Origin: Rhizobium sp. Q54
Lineage (GTDB): Bacteria; Pseudomonadota; Alphaproteobacteria; Rhizobiales; Xanthobacteraceae
Reading direction: 5' to 3'
DNA: 36,368 bases
Assembly: GCA_945907045.1 (NCBI GenBank)
Contig: CAMDSH010000030.1
Coordinates: 1-36,368 of the forward strand
The position numbers were made by a program, and so were the translations under genes. Below, in pieces: positions 1 through 7,456 of the stretch. The notes beneath the pieces were generated by a model, which saw only the letters and a list, made by a program, of their open reading frames with translations, did no database searches and was not told the DNA's origin. Position 1 is the first letter of the stretch. Every line of letters starts with the position of its first letter.

Positions 1-254
1 GCAGCCGCCGGAGCGGCAGCCTTGGCTGGTTTAGCGGTGGCGCGCTTGGCCGGCGCTTTTTCTTCGGCGGCCGGCGCTTCGCCTTTGCCTTCTCCGCCGA
101 TGGTGCGGCGCTTAACTTTTTCGACGACGACCTGCTTGGTGCGGCCGTGGCTGAAGCTCTGGCGCACGACGCCGGCCTCGACGCCACGCTTGAGCGTGAG
201 CGGCTTGGAGCCGACGCTGAGTTTCTTGTCGCCAGGTGTCTTCGTATCGCTCAT
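1..254 (-). CDS. infB: Translation initiation factor IF-2, N-terminal part (cut by window edge)
   Basis: Only the first ~84 codons are present; the GTPase part lies beyond the left edge. The reading starts [19 protein letters not shown] and continues with a [15 protein letters not shown] block and [16 protein letters not shown], the conserved N-terminal head of alphaproteobacterial IF-2, then turns into an Ala/Lys/Pro/Glu-rich linker typical of this family. IF-2 is the cytoplasmic GTPase that brings fMet-tRNA to the 30S subunit. The ATG overlaps the stop of the upstream ylxR-like gene by 4 nt (ATGA), so translation is probably coupled. It is the last visible gene of the rimP-nusA-ylxR-infB operon. 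Assignment is firm from the N-terminal motif and the operon position. Confidence 0.93.
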   Translation of the reverse strand, partial: MSDTKTPGDKKLSVGSKPLTLKRGVEAGVVRQSFSHGRTKQVVVEKVKRRTIGGEGKGEAPAAEEKAPAKRATAKPAKAAAPAA

Positions 255-946
255 TCGTTAGTCCTTGGCGCGCCGGGCGCCGTGCGAGGGGCCGCGTCAT
301 CCGGAAAACCGCTCCGGTAACGCTCAACACGCTGAGCACGGGCGAGAAAGGTCCCGCTCGCAGGCCCTGCAAGCAGGGCTGCATGTACCACATTTAGGCG
401 GCCAAGTGCCAAATCCAATTGTTCCGTGGAAAATGCGCCGATCACCGTGATTTCACTTAACTCCGCCTCGGATTGGCGGCGTAAAACTTGGGATATCTTC
501 CGCTTTCCATCCTCGGCGGCATCGGAGGCCTGCAACACGCAGGCGACCGGCTCGCGGCCGATGGTGGCGGCTACCTTGCTGAAACCGCAGACCACGATGC
601 CGGCTTTTCCCGCGATGGCGAGCGCATCGAGCGCCGAGCGCTCCAGCAGCCGCTCCGTGACGGCGGCAAGGTCAGCCGCGACGCGCACGTCTTTCTTGAA
701 GCCGCGGGTAAAGACATTGCGCTTGATCGCTTCGTCGAGCGAAGCCCTGGTGGCGGTGATCCAGATGCCGCGGCCGGGCAACTTGCGTTTGAGGTCCGGC
801 ACCGCCGCGCCATCGGGCGCGACGACGAAGCGGATCATCTCATCGACCGGCTTGAGCGTGCGGGTCAGCGCGCAGAAACGCTCCACCACGGACCCGCCGT
901 TGCGGGGACCGTGATCGAGTTCATTGTCTTGCGCGCCTGCCAGCAT
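251..946 (-). CDS. YlxR/DUF448 plus L7Ae-like RNA-binding protein
   Basis: A 231-aa protein. Residues ~22-100 form a DUF448 (YlxR) domain with [16 protein letters not shown] near its start and the family signature LPGRGIWIT; residues ~110-200 resemble an L7Ae/L30e-like RNA-binding fold ([19 protein letters not shown]). This two-domain form is standard in alphaproteobacteria between nusA and infB. YlxR-type proteins bind RNA and have been linked to RNase P and transcription control in other bacteria; the role here is inferred from family only. It starts 19 nt after the nusA stop and overlaps infB by 4 nt, so it belongs to the nusA operon. No strong Shine-Dalgarno is seen before this ATG, so the start is moderately sure. 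Confidence 0.9.
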   Translation of the reverse strand: MLAGAQDNELDHGPRNGGSVVERFCALTRTLKPVDEMIRFVVAPDGAAVPDLKRKLPGRGIWITATRASLDEAIKRNVFTRGFKKDVRVAADLAAVTERLLERSALDALAIAGKAGIVVCGFSKVAATIGREPVACVLQASDAAEDGKRKISQVLRRQSEAELSEITVIGAFSTEQLDLALGRLNVVHAALLAGPASGTFLARAQRVERYRSGFPDDAAPRTAPGAPRTNE

Positions 947-965
947 GCGTTGGTCTCTCGCCCGC

Positions 966-2570
966 TCACGCTTGCGGCTCGGCGGAATCCGCCGGCGTTT
1001 CTTCCGCGGGCGGCGCCAGTTCGGCTTCGGTCACCCAGCCCATCTTGAGGCGCGCCTGCATGATCATCGCCTCGGCGTCTTCACGCGAGACGTTGAGGCC
1101 GTCGAGATAGCCGGGTTCGCGCTTGGACTCGCCGTCCTTGCGCTCGGTCCAGCCGACGAGATCGTCGGTGGCGCAGCCGGCGAGATCCTCGACCGTCTTG
1201 ATGCCGTTCTCGCCGAACGCCACCATTATCTTCGTCGTCACTCCGGGCACATCCTTGAGTGCATCGTCCACGCCGAGTTCCTTTCGTTTGCTATCGAGCT
1301 CGGATTCGAGCTGAGCGAGATATTCGCGCGCACGCTGTTGCAGTTCGCGGGCCGTCTCCTCATCGAAACCTTCGATGCCGGCGACTTCCTTTTCATCCAC
1401 CAGAGCAAGCTCTTCGATCGAGCCAAAGCCTTCCGAAGCCAGCAGCTGGCCGACCACTTCGTCGAGATTGAGCGCCTCGACGAAAACCTTGGTGCGGCTT
1501 TCGAACTCGGCCTGGCGGCGTTCGGATTCCTCGGCTTCGGTGAGAATGTCGATGTCCCAGCCGGTGAGCTGCGAGGCGAGGCGCACGTTCTGCCCGCGCC
1601 GTCCGATGGCGAGCGACAATTGCGCGTCCGGCACGACCACCTCGATGCGCTGCTTGTCTTCGTCGAGCACCACCTTGGAAACTTCCGCCGGAGCGAGCGC
1701 GTTGACCACGAAGGTCGGCGTGTCGGGCGACCACGGAATGATGTCGATCTTCTCGCCCTGCAATTCGTTCACCACCGCCTGCACGCGCGAGCCGCGCATG
1801 CCGACGCAGGCGCCGACCGGATCGACCGAGGAATCGCGCGAGATCACGGCGATCTTGGCGCGCGAGCCCGGATCGCGGGCAACCGCCTTCACCTCGACGA
1901 TGCCGTCGTAGATTTCCGGCACTTCCTGCGCGAACAGCTTGGCGGTGAATTGCGGATGCGTGCGCGAGAGGAAAATCTGCGGCCCGCGCGGCTCGCGGCG
2001 CACGTCGTAGATGTAAGCGCGGATGCGGTCGCCGTTGCGGAACACTTCGCGCGGCAGCATCTCGTCGCGCCGCACGATCGCTTCGCCGCGGCCGAGATCG
2101 ACCACCACGTTGCCGTATTCAACGCGCTTGACGATGCCATTGACGATGTCGCCGATGCGATCCTTGTATTCCGCGAATTGCCGGTCGCGTTCGGCCTCGC
2201 GCACCTTCTGCACGATGACCTGCTTGGCGGACTGCGCGGCGATGCGGCCGTATTCGAGCGGCGGCAGCGGGTCGGCGATGGTGTCGCCCACCTGCGCGGC
2301 CGGGTGGCGCTTGCGCGCTTCTTCGAGCGTAATCTGGTTCGACGGATTTTCCACCGCCTCCATCACCATCATGTGGCGGGTGAGACGCAGATCGCCGTTC
2401 TTGGAATCGATTTCGGCGTGCACGTCGGTCTCGGCGCCGTAGCGCGAGCGTGCGGCCTTGGCGATGGCGTCTTCCATCGCGGTGATGACGATCATGCGGT
2501 CGATCGCCTTTTCGCGGGCGACCGCGTCCGCGATCTGCAAAAGTTCAAGCCGGTTGGCGCTGACTGCCAT
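966..2570 (-). CDS. nusA: Transcription termination/antitermination protein NusA
   Basis: A 534-aa protein that binds RNA polymerase and nascent RNA and modulates pausing, termination and antitermination. The N-terminal polymerase-binding domain (residues ~1-125, starting MAVSANRLELLQIADAVARE) is followed by an S1 domain (~130-200, VNGIVKRVEYGNVVVDLGRG), two KH domains (~225-345, with VGACVGMRGSRVQAVVNEL and LAIGRRGQNVRLASQL), and two C-terminal acidic helix-hairpin-helix repeats (~360-500), the long form usual in proteobacteria. The start is supported by AAGGAG 8 nt upstream. It begins 3 nt after the rimP stop, so the two genes are translated together. Confident. Confidence 0.98.
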   Translation of the reverse strand: MAVSANRLELLQIADAVAREKAIDRMIVITAMEDAIAKAARSRYGAETDVHAEIDSKNGDLRLTRHMMVMEAVENPSNQITLEEARKRHPAAQVGDTIADPLPPLEYGRIAAQSAKQVIVQKVREAERDRQFAEYKDRIGDIVNGIVKRVEYGNVVVDLGRGEAIVRRDEMLPREVFRNGDRIRAYIYDVRREPRGPQIFLSRTHPQFTAKLFAQEVPEIYDGIVEVKAVARDPGSRAKIAVISRDSSVDPVGACVGMRGSRVQAVVNELQGEKIDIIPWSPDTPTFVVNALAPAEVSKVVLDEDKQRIEVVVPDAQLSLAIGRRGQNVRLASQLTGWDIDILTEAEESERRQAEFESRTKVFVEALNLDEVVGQLLASEGFGSIEELALVDEKEVAGIEGFDEETARELQQRAREYLAQLESELDSKRKELGVDDALKDVPGVTTKIMVAFGENGIKTVEDLAGCATDDLVGWTERKDGESKREPGYLDGLNVSREDAEAMIMQARLKMGWVTEAELAPPAEETPADSAEPQA

Positions 2571-2573
2571 ACC

Positions 2574-3257
2574 TCAGTCTCCTTGGTTTTCAGCGGCACG
2601 CCGATGATGTTCGGGCTTGTGCCGGAAATGCTTTGAATCCGGTTTCGTCTTGTGTGCGCTCGCGCTGTCTTCGGCGCGCTCCTGCGATTTGCTGCGCCGC
2701 AAAGCTTGCGCGATCAGCGCTTCGGTGAGCACCAGCTTGGCTTCACTGATGTCGTCGAGCGCCAGCGCGATTTCTTTTGCTTCCGCCGGCGCGCCGTCGT
2801 CGGGTTGCAGGCGCACGGTGTCGCCTTGCACGCCCAGCAGCAGCCCGCGGAATTTCTTGCGTCCCTCAACCGGAACAGCGGTCTCGATTTTCGCGGCGTG
2901 GCCGGCGAAGCGCTCGAAGTCGGAGCGGCGCACCAGCGGACGGTCGATGCCGGGCGAGGAAATCTCCAGCTGGTAGGCGCTGTCGATCGGATCGGCGGCG
3001 TCAAGCACGGGCGAGAGCGCGCGCGAGACCGTTTCGCAATCCTCCACCTGCATGCTGCCGTCGGGGCGCTCGGCCATGATCTGCACGGTGCAGCCGGCGG
3101 AGCCGGAAATGCGCGCCCGCACCAGCCGGTAGCCGAGTTCCGCCAGCACCGGTTCGGCGATGGCGGCGACGCGCGCGGCCAGCCCCGGCTCCACGATCAG
3201 CCGGGGTTCGGCGTTGGCATCGGTCGTTTCGGCCTCTAAGCGATGTGAATCGGCCAT
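2574..3257 (-). CDS. rimP: Ribosome maturation factor RimP
   Basis: A 227-aa protein needed for 30S subunit maturation. The family core is visible: an N-terminal domain ([35 protein letters not shown]), the signature [14 protein letters not shown] near residue 100, and a C-terminal SH3-like domain ([16 protein letters not shown]). A basic tail of ~50 residues ([12 protein letters not shown]... HKPEHHRRA) follows, as in related Hyphomicrobiales. It is first in the rimP-nusA-ylxR-infB operon. The ATG is only 9 nt from the U-tract of a terminator-like hairpin and has no good Shine-Dalgarno between them, which is odd and suggests control in the leader. No better in-frame start is seen downstream before the conserved region. 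Confidence 0.95.
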   Translation of the reverse strand: MADSHRLEAETTDANAEPRLIVEPGLAARVAAIAEPVLAELGYRLVRARISGSAGCTVQIMAERPDGSMQVEDCETVSRALSPVLDAADPIDSAYQLEISSPGIDRPLVRRSDFERFAGHAAKIETAVPVEGRKKFRGLLLGVQGDTVRLQPDDGAPAEAKEIALALDDISEAKLVLTEALIAQALRRSKSQERAEDSASAHKTKPDSKHFRHKPEHHRRAAENQGD

Positions 3258-3266
3258 TTTGGTAAC

Positions 3267-3297
3267 AAAAAAGAGCGGGTCCGGCGGGACCCACTCT
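3267..3297 (-). terminator. Terminator-like hairpin in the rimP leader (candidate attenuator)
   Basis: Read on the minus strand, an 11-bp stem (AGAGTGGGTCC with GGACCCGCTCT, one G-U pair) closes a CGCC loop and is followed at once by TTTTTT. This is a textbook intrinsic terminator, but it lies ~33 nt after the presumed transcription start and 9 nt before the rimP ATG, so it would act on the rimP-nusA-infB operon itself. A second hairpin (positions 3296-3316) abuts and slightly overlaps its 5' arm, which could let the two compete. Function as an attenuator is inferred. Confidence 0.75.
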
Positions 3298-3316
3298 CAA
3301 AACCTTCGGTTATGAG
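3296..3316 (-). other. Second leader hairpin upstream of the rimP terminator
   Basis: On the minus strand CTCA-T-AACC-GAA-GGTT-T-TGAG folds as 4 bp, a T-T mismatch and 4 bp around a GAA loop. Its 3' arm shares two bases with the terminator stem, and outward bases ACC/GGT could extend pairing at the expense of the terminator. It may stack on the terminator or act as an anti-terminator; the sequence alone does not decide. Confidence 0.5.
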
Positions 3317-3337
3317 GGTGTCTTAACTGACAGCCGG

Positions 3338-3365
3338 AATATAGCGATTTGCCGTTATTTTGCAA
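3338..3365 (-). promoter_or_regulatory. Promoter of the rimP-nusA-ylxR-infB operon
   Basis: On the minus strand TTGCAA (3365-3360) and TATATT (3343-3338) are separated by 16 bp, matching the sigma70 consensus at 4/6 and 5/6 positions. Transcription would start near 3331, giving a ~75-nt leader that contains the hairpins described before rimP. The DUF2336 gene diverges from the other side of this region. Confidence 0.65.
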
Positions 3366-3471
3366 GGTGAAGCATCGATTTGCGGCTAACTCTTCGTTCA
3401 GTATTGCGGCCCTAAATTACCGCCAACCGGCTGTCTTTTGCCCGTGACCGGCGGGATTAGCAGGATTTTGC

Positions 3472-4548
3472 ATGGCCGCCCCCGCCGCCCTCATTCCCGA
3501 ACTGGAAGACGTGCTTCAGCACGGCTCGCCGGAACGGCGCGCTGAAACTTTGCGGCGCATCACCAGCCTGTTCCTCGACGGCGCGGACAGTTTCAACGCT
3601 GGCCATGTCGCGCTTTTCGGCGACGTCATCGGCTGCCTGATCGAGGAGATCGAGGCGAAGGCGCTGGCCGAACTCGCCAACAACCTCGCAGCCATCAGCA
3701 ACGCGCCGGGCGGCGTGGTGCGCCGGCTGGCGAAGGACGACGACATCGCAGTGGCCGGGCCCATTCTCAAACAGTCGAAGCTGGACGAGCCGGACCTCAT
3801 CGACATCGCCAAGACCAAGAGCCAGGCGCATCTGCTCGCGCTGTCGGGGCGAACCGGCATCGGCGAAGCGGTGACCGACGTGCTGGTCAACCGCGGCGAC
3901 CGTGAGGTCGCCCGCAGCGTTGCAACCAATAAAGCCGCGCGTCTGTCGGAGAGTGCCTTCACGGCATTGGTGAAGCGCGCGGAAGATGACGGCGTGCTGG
4001 CGGAAAAAGTGGGACTGCGCACGGACATTCCGCCGCGCCTGTTCCGCGAATTGCTGATGAAGGCGACCGAGGTGGTTCAGCAACGGCTGCTGGCGCAAGC
4101 CAAGCCGGAGACGCAATCGGAAATCCGCCGCGTGCTCGCGAAAGTATCCGACGAAGTCGGCGCTAAAGCCCGCCCGCGCAACTATTCCGCCGCCATGTCC
4201 GCCGTTCGCGCGCTGCACAAAGCCGGGACGTTGTCCGAAGCCGAACTCGCCGGTTACGCAAAAGCCGGAAAATACGAAGAGACCATCGCCTGCCTGTCGG
4301 TGCTCTGCGCCGTGCCGATCGATGTGGTGGACCGGCTGATGGCGGGTGAGCGCCCCGATCCGGTGCTGATCCTCGGCCGCTCCGCCGGTTTCAAATGGGA
4401 GACCGTGCGCACTATCATCACCGCGCGTCCGGGTGCGAAAAATTCATCCAGCCAGTTGCTCGACATCGCGCTGGAGAATTTCGAAAAACTCACCATGCCC
4501 ACCGCGCAGCGCGTGGTGCGGTTCTGGCAGGTGCGTCAGGGCATCTGA
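3472..4548 (+). CDS. DUF2336 domain-containing protein
   Basis: A 358-aa, helix-rich cytoplasmic protein without signal peptide or membrane segment. The central part (LAELANNLAAISNAPGGVVR, RLAKDDDIAVAGPILKQS, LDEPDLIDIAKTKSQAHLLA) shows the repeated alpha-helical pattern of DUF2336, a HEAT-like family common in alphaproteobacteria and of unknown biochemical role. The start is supported by AGGA about 7 nt upstream of the ATG. It diverges from rimP and converges on trmB with only 7 nt between the stops, so it is probably a single-gene transcript. Family assignment is from memory of the repeat pattern; function is not known. Confidence 0.85.
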   Translation: MAAPAALIPELEDVLQHGSPERRAETLRRITSLFLDGADSFNAGHVALFGDVIGCLIEEIEAKALAELANNLAAISNAPGGVVRRLAKDDDIAVAGPILKQSKLDEPDLIDIAKTKSQAHLLALSGRTGIGEAVTDVLVNRGDREVARSVATNKAARLSESAFTALVKRAEDDGVLAEKVGLRTDIPPRLFRELLMKATEVVQQRLLAQAKPETQSEIRRVLAKVSDEVGAKARPRNYSAAMSAVRALHKAGTLSEAELAGYAKAGKYEETIACLSVLCAVPIDVVDRLMAGERPDPVLILGRSAGFKWETVRTIITARPGAKNSSSQLLDIALENFEKLTMPTAQRVVRFWQVRQGI

Positions 4549-4555
4549 CGCGTTT

Positions 4556-5260
4556 TCATTTGCGGCGGAAAATCAGATAGCAGGGCGTGCGGCCCTCGCG
4601 CTTGGCTTTGGCCTCGTAGCGCGTGCCGGAAAATTGCGGCCACGGCAGGCGCCAGTCGTCGGCGCGTTCTGCGGTCCAGATAAAATCATTCGAGCGCAGC
4701 ACGCGCGCCAGCGTCCAGGCGGTGTAATCGGGAATGTCGGTGGCAAAACGAAACTCGCCGCCGCTGCGTAAAATTCGCGCCAGTGCAATTAGCGTTTCGT
4801 CCTGCACGAAGCGGCGCTTCCAGTGGCGTCGCTTCGGCCACGGATCGGGATACAGCAGATCGACGCGCGCGAACGCGCCCGCCGGAAACCACTCCAGCAC
4901 CTGCACGGCATCGTCCGCCGAGAGACGAACATTGGAAAGTGCGCGCGCCTCGATTGCGGCCAGCGCCTTCGCCATGCCGTTGACGAACGGTTCGATGCCG
5001 ATGAAGCCGGTGCGCGGATTGCCGCTTGCCTGCTCGATGAAATGTTCGCCGCCGCCGAACCCTATTTCGAGCCGCAGCTCTGTGACGGGAACCGGAAACA
5101 GCGTGCGCAGGTCGGCTGGCGCCAGCTTTGAAATATCGAGCGCGAGACGCGGCAACAGATCGCCGTAGAGCTCTGCCTGATGCGCCCGCAACGGGTGGCC
5201 CTTGCGCCGCCCGAAGAAGGCGCGTGGCGACTGTTCGTTCTGTTCGCGACGCTCGTTCAT
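4556..5260 (-). CDS. trmB: tRNA (guanine-N7-)-methyltransferase TrmB
   Basis: A 234-aa SAM-dependent enzyme making m7G46 in the tRNA variable loop. Family signatures are present: LRLEIGFGGGEHFIEQA (SAM-binding loop), GFIGIEPFVNGMAKAL, NVRLSADDAVQVL, and VDLLYPDPWPKRRHWKRRFV, the characteristic TrmB substrate motif, then EFRFATDIPDY. The frame is open to an upstream ATG at 5296, but the protein more likely begins with MNERREQNE; the Shine-Dalgarno is weak either way. It lies downstream of metK, whose product supplies its SAM, separated by a pair of extragenic palindromes. Confidence 0.95.
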   Translation of the reverse strand: MNERREQNEQSPRAFFGRRKGHPLRAHQAELYGDLLPRLALDISKLAPADLRTLFPVPVTELRLEIGFGGGEHFIEQASGNPRTGFIGIEPFVNGMAKALAAIEARALSNVRLSADDAVQVLEWFPAGAFARVDLLYPDPWPKRRHWKRRFVQDETLIALARILRSGGEFRFATDIPDYTAWTLARVLRSNDFIWTAERADDWRLPWPQFSGTRYEAKAKREGRTPCYLIFRRK

Positions 5261-5294
5261 GATGCCATCGTCCGCGCAATCGCGCATTCGACGC

Positions 5295-5382
5295 AAGCGG
5301 GAAATCCCGCTTATTCCCGCGCAAGCGAGAATCCAGATTGAATATTGAAGAACTGGATCCCCGCCCTCGCGGGGATAAGCAG
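5295..5382. repeat. Cluster of extragenic palindromes between metK and trmB
   Basis: Three inverted repeats sit side by side: AAGCGGGA-AA-TCCCGCTT (5295-5312), ATTCCCGC-GCAA-GCGAGAAT (5314-5332, one mismatch) and ATCCCCGC-CCTC-GCGGGGAT (5357-5376). The last two are inverted copies of one element: each is flanked by ATCCAG/CTGGAT on the inner side. This resembles paired REP elements common in Bradyrhizobium-type genomes. In RNA they would form strong stems downstream of metK and could slow 3' decay or cause partial termination. Confidence 0.75.
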
Positions 5383-5393
5383 CTAACCGCCGC

Positions 5394-6668
5394 TTACTTC
5401 ACCGCGCGCTTGATGGCGTCGGCCAAGTCGGTCCGCTCCCAGGAGAAGCCGCCGTCCTTGTCCGGCGCGCGGCCGAAATGGCCGTAGGCTGCGGTGCGGC
5501 GGTAAATCGGCCGGTTGAGCTTGAGGGTGCGGCGGATGTTGGTGGGGGTGAGGCGGAACAGTTCGGGCAGCACCTTCTCGAGCTTGCGCTCTTCCACCTT
5601 GCCGGTGCCGTGCGTATCGACGAGCACCGACATCGGATCGGCAACGCCAATCGCGTAGGCGACCTGAATGGTGCAGCGCTCGGCGACGCCCGCGGCGACC
5701 ACGTTCTTGGCGAGATAGCGCGCGGCATAAGCCGCCGAGCGGTCCACCTTGGTCGGGTCCTTGCCGGAGAATGCGCCGCCGCCGTGCGGGGCATAACCGC
5801 CGTAGGTATCGACGATGATCTTGCGCCCCGTCAGCCCGCAGTCGCCGTCGGGTCCGCCGACGACGAAGTTGCCGGTCGGGTTAACCAGGAAGTCGGAGCG
5901 GTTCTTCGGCATCCAGCCTTTCGGCAGCGCGGAAGCGACCGAGTCCTCGATCAACTCCCTCACCATACCGGGCGTGTATTTCTTGCCGTTGCGGGTCTGC
6001 GCGTTGTGCTGCGTCGAGACTACGACCTTGGTGCAGCCGACCGGCTTGCCGTTGACGTATTTCACCGTCACCTGGCTCTTGGCATCGGGCTGCAGATCGA
6101 ACAGCGCGCCGGAGCGCCGCTTGTCGGAGAGCACTTTGAGAATTTTGTGCGCGAAATAGATCGGCGCCGGCATGAACGAATTCTTTTCATAAACTTCGCT
6201 CTCGGTGCAGGCGAAACCGAACATCATGCCCTGGTCGCCCGCGCCTTCTTCCTCGCCGCCCTTTTTCTTCTTGGCGTTCACGCCCATCGCGATGTCGGGC
6301 GACTGGCCGTGCAGCAGCACTTCCACGTCCGCGCCGTAATAGGAGAAGCCGTCCTGGTCGTAGCCGATGTCCTTCACCACGCCGCGCGCGATCTGCGCGA
6401 TCAGCTCGCGGTCGACGACCGACTTGCCGTTGTGATCGTGGAAGAACGGCGCCTTGCCGCGGCCTTCGCCGGCGATGACGATCTTGTTGGTGGTGGCCAG
6501 CGTCTCGCAGCCGAGCCGCGTATTCACCGCGCTGTCGTCGGCAATGCCGAGCTTGATGTCGTTGGCGAGGAACGCATCGAGGATGGCGTCCGAAATCTGG
6601 TCGCACACCTTGTCGGGGTGCCCCTCGGACACGGACTCGCTGGTGAAGAGAAAGTTATTGTGAGCCAC
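5394..6668 (-). CDS. metK: S-adenosylmethionine synthetase MetK
   Basis: A 424-aa enzyme that makes SAM from methionine and ATP. Hallmarks: [20 protein letters not shown] at the N-terminus (ATP/methionine site), [15 protein letters not shown], and the glycine-rich [19 protein letters not shown] near residue 290. The frame opens at a GTG at 6677, but GGGGAG (6677-6682) lies 8 nt before a second GTG at 6668, which I take as the true start (protein [12 protein letters not shown]). The segment before GAGDQG, the active-site gating loop in the E. coli enzyme, carries a run of Lys, Gly and Glu ([16 protein letters not shown]), and an extra stretch (SEVYEKNS) precedes MPAPI; both appear to be lineage variants. 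It follows the praR-like regulator. Confidence 0.97.
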   Translation of the reverse strand: MAHNNFLFTSESVSEGHPDKVCDQISDAILDAFLANDIKLGIADDSAVNTRLGCETLATTNKIVIAGEGRGKAPFFHDHNGKSVVDRELIAQIARGVVKDIGYDQDGFSYYGADVEVLLHGQSPDIAMGVNAKKKKGGEEEGAGDQGMMFGFACTESEVYEKNSFMPAPIYFAHKILKVLSDKRRSGALFDLQPDAKSQVTVKYVNGKPVGCTKVVVSTQHNAQTRNGKKYTPGMVRELIEDSVASALPKGWMPKNRSDFLVNPTGNFVVGGPDGDCGLTGRKIIVDTYGGYAPHGGGAFSGKDPTKVDRSAAYAARYLAKNVVAAGVAERCTIQVAYAIGVADPMSVLVDTHGTGKVEERKLEKVLPELFRLTPTNIRRTLKLNRPIYRRTAAYGHFGRAPDKDGGFSWERTDLADAIKRAVK

Positions 6669-6808
6669 AGTCAGCACTCCCCGCGTGGCGCGGCTTTACA
6701 CTTACGCGCCGTTCAATTCCGGGGTGTTTCTTGCAGTGTCCCCCGGCGAGGTCAAGATGCGGGCCAAGGTGGGCAATAGCCTCGCAAGCGCTCGTTCATG
6801 ACCGTGGG

Positions 6809-7225
6809 TCAGTCTTTGTCTTTTTCTTCGCCCGCCATCTGCTCGACCAGATCGACCACGCGCCGCCGCAGCTTGGGATTTTTGATCTTCATGAACGCCT
6901 TGGTCAGCGACAGCCCATCGGAGGTGGCGAGGAAGTCGGAGACGTAGGCGGGCGACGGCGCTTCGCTCATGCCGCTCTGCGACTGGCCGGGAAGCAGCGG
7001 CGCGCCTTCGAAGAAGAACGACACCGGCACCTGCAGTATGTGCGAGATCTGCTGCAAGCGGCTGGCGCCGACGCGGTTGGTGCCTTTTTCGTATTTCTGC
7101 ACTTGCTGGAAAGTGAGGCTGAGGGCATCCCCGAGCTTCTCCTGACTCATGCTTAGCATCATACGGCGCATCCGAATCCGGCTGCCCACGTGCTTGTCGA
7201 TCGGATTGGGCGCCTTCTTGGCCAT
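6809..7225 (-). CDS. praR: XRE-family helix-turn-helix regulator, PraR/PhrR-like
   Basis: A 138-aa DNA-binding protein. Residues ~12-72 are a Cro/C1-type HTH (VGSRIRMRRMMLSMSQEKLG, LSLTFQQVQKYEKGTNRV, SRLQQISHILQVPVSFFFEG); the C-terminal half ends in an Arg/Lys- and Glu-rich helix (NPKLRRRVVDLVEQMAGEE). It matches in length, motif and location (between lnt and metK) the rhizobial PraR/PhrR regulators, known for acid induction in Sinorhizobium and for control of quorum sensing, biofilm and symbiotic genes in Rhizobium and Azorhizobium. AGGAGA lies 5 nt before the ATG. A short palindrome 25 nt upstream may be its own operator. The symbol is by orthology from context, not proven. Confidence 0.8.
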   Translation of the reverse strand: MAKKAPNPIDKHVGSRIRMRRMMLSMSQEKLGDALSLTFQQVQKYEKGTNRVGASRLQQISHILQVPVSFFFEGAPLLPGQSQSGMSEAPSPAYVSDFLATSDGLSLTKAFMKIKNPKLRRRVVDLVEQMAGEEKDKD

Positions 7226-7249
7226 AAATATCTCCTATGCCCCCTACTC

Positions 7250-7261
7250 ACATTCTAATGT
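7250..7261. promoter_or_regulatory. Palindrome upstream of the praR-like gene (candidate operator)
   Basis: ACATT-CT-AATGT is a 5-bp inverted repeat with a 2-bp centre, lying 25-36 nt before the start codon of the XRE regulator in a 231-bp gap. Such short palindromes are typical XRE-family operators, so autoregulation is plausible. No alignment supports it here. Confidence 0.35.
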
Positions 7262-7456
7262 TCATATTGATGGGCTGAACGCAATCCGTCCTGCGCCTCC
7301 AATATCGCATCAGTCTCAAAGCAATGTGAAACCCGCAGGTAATTTTCCACGTGTTTTGAACAACTTGGCGTCAACCATGACGAGCATGCCGTTGCGATCC
7401 ATTCGCCAGGGGCATGGCGCCGCAGCACTTTGGTAACAGCTGCAACGATTTTCATT

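Noticed and set aside
924..2636. A 570-codon plus-strand open frame across nusA
   Set aside because: It is antisense to a certain gene and rich in His/Arg/Ala/Asp, as expected from high-GC shadow frames; no motif or ribosome site supports it.
5478..6779. A 433-codon plus-strand frame across metK
   Set aside because: Antisense shadow of metK with no recognisable domain.
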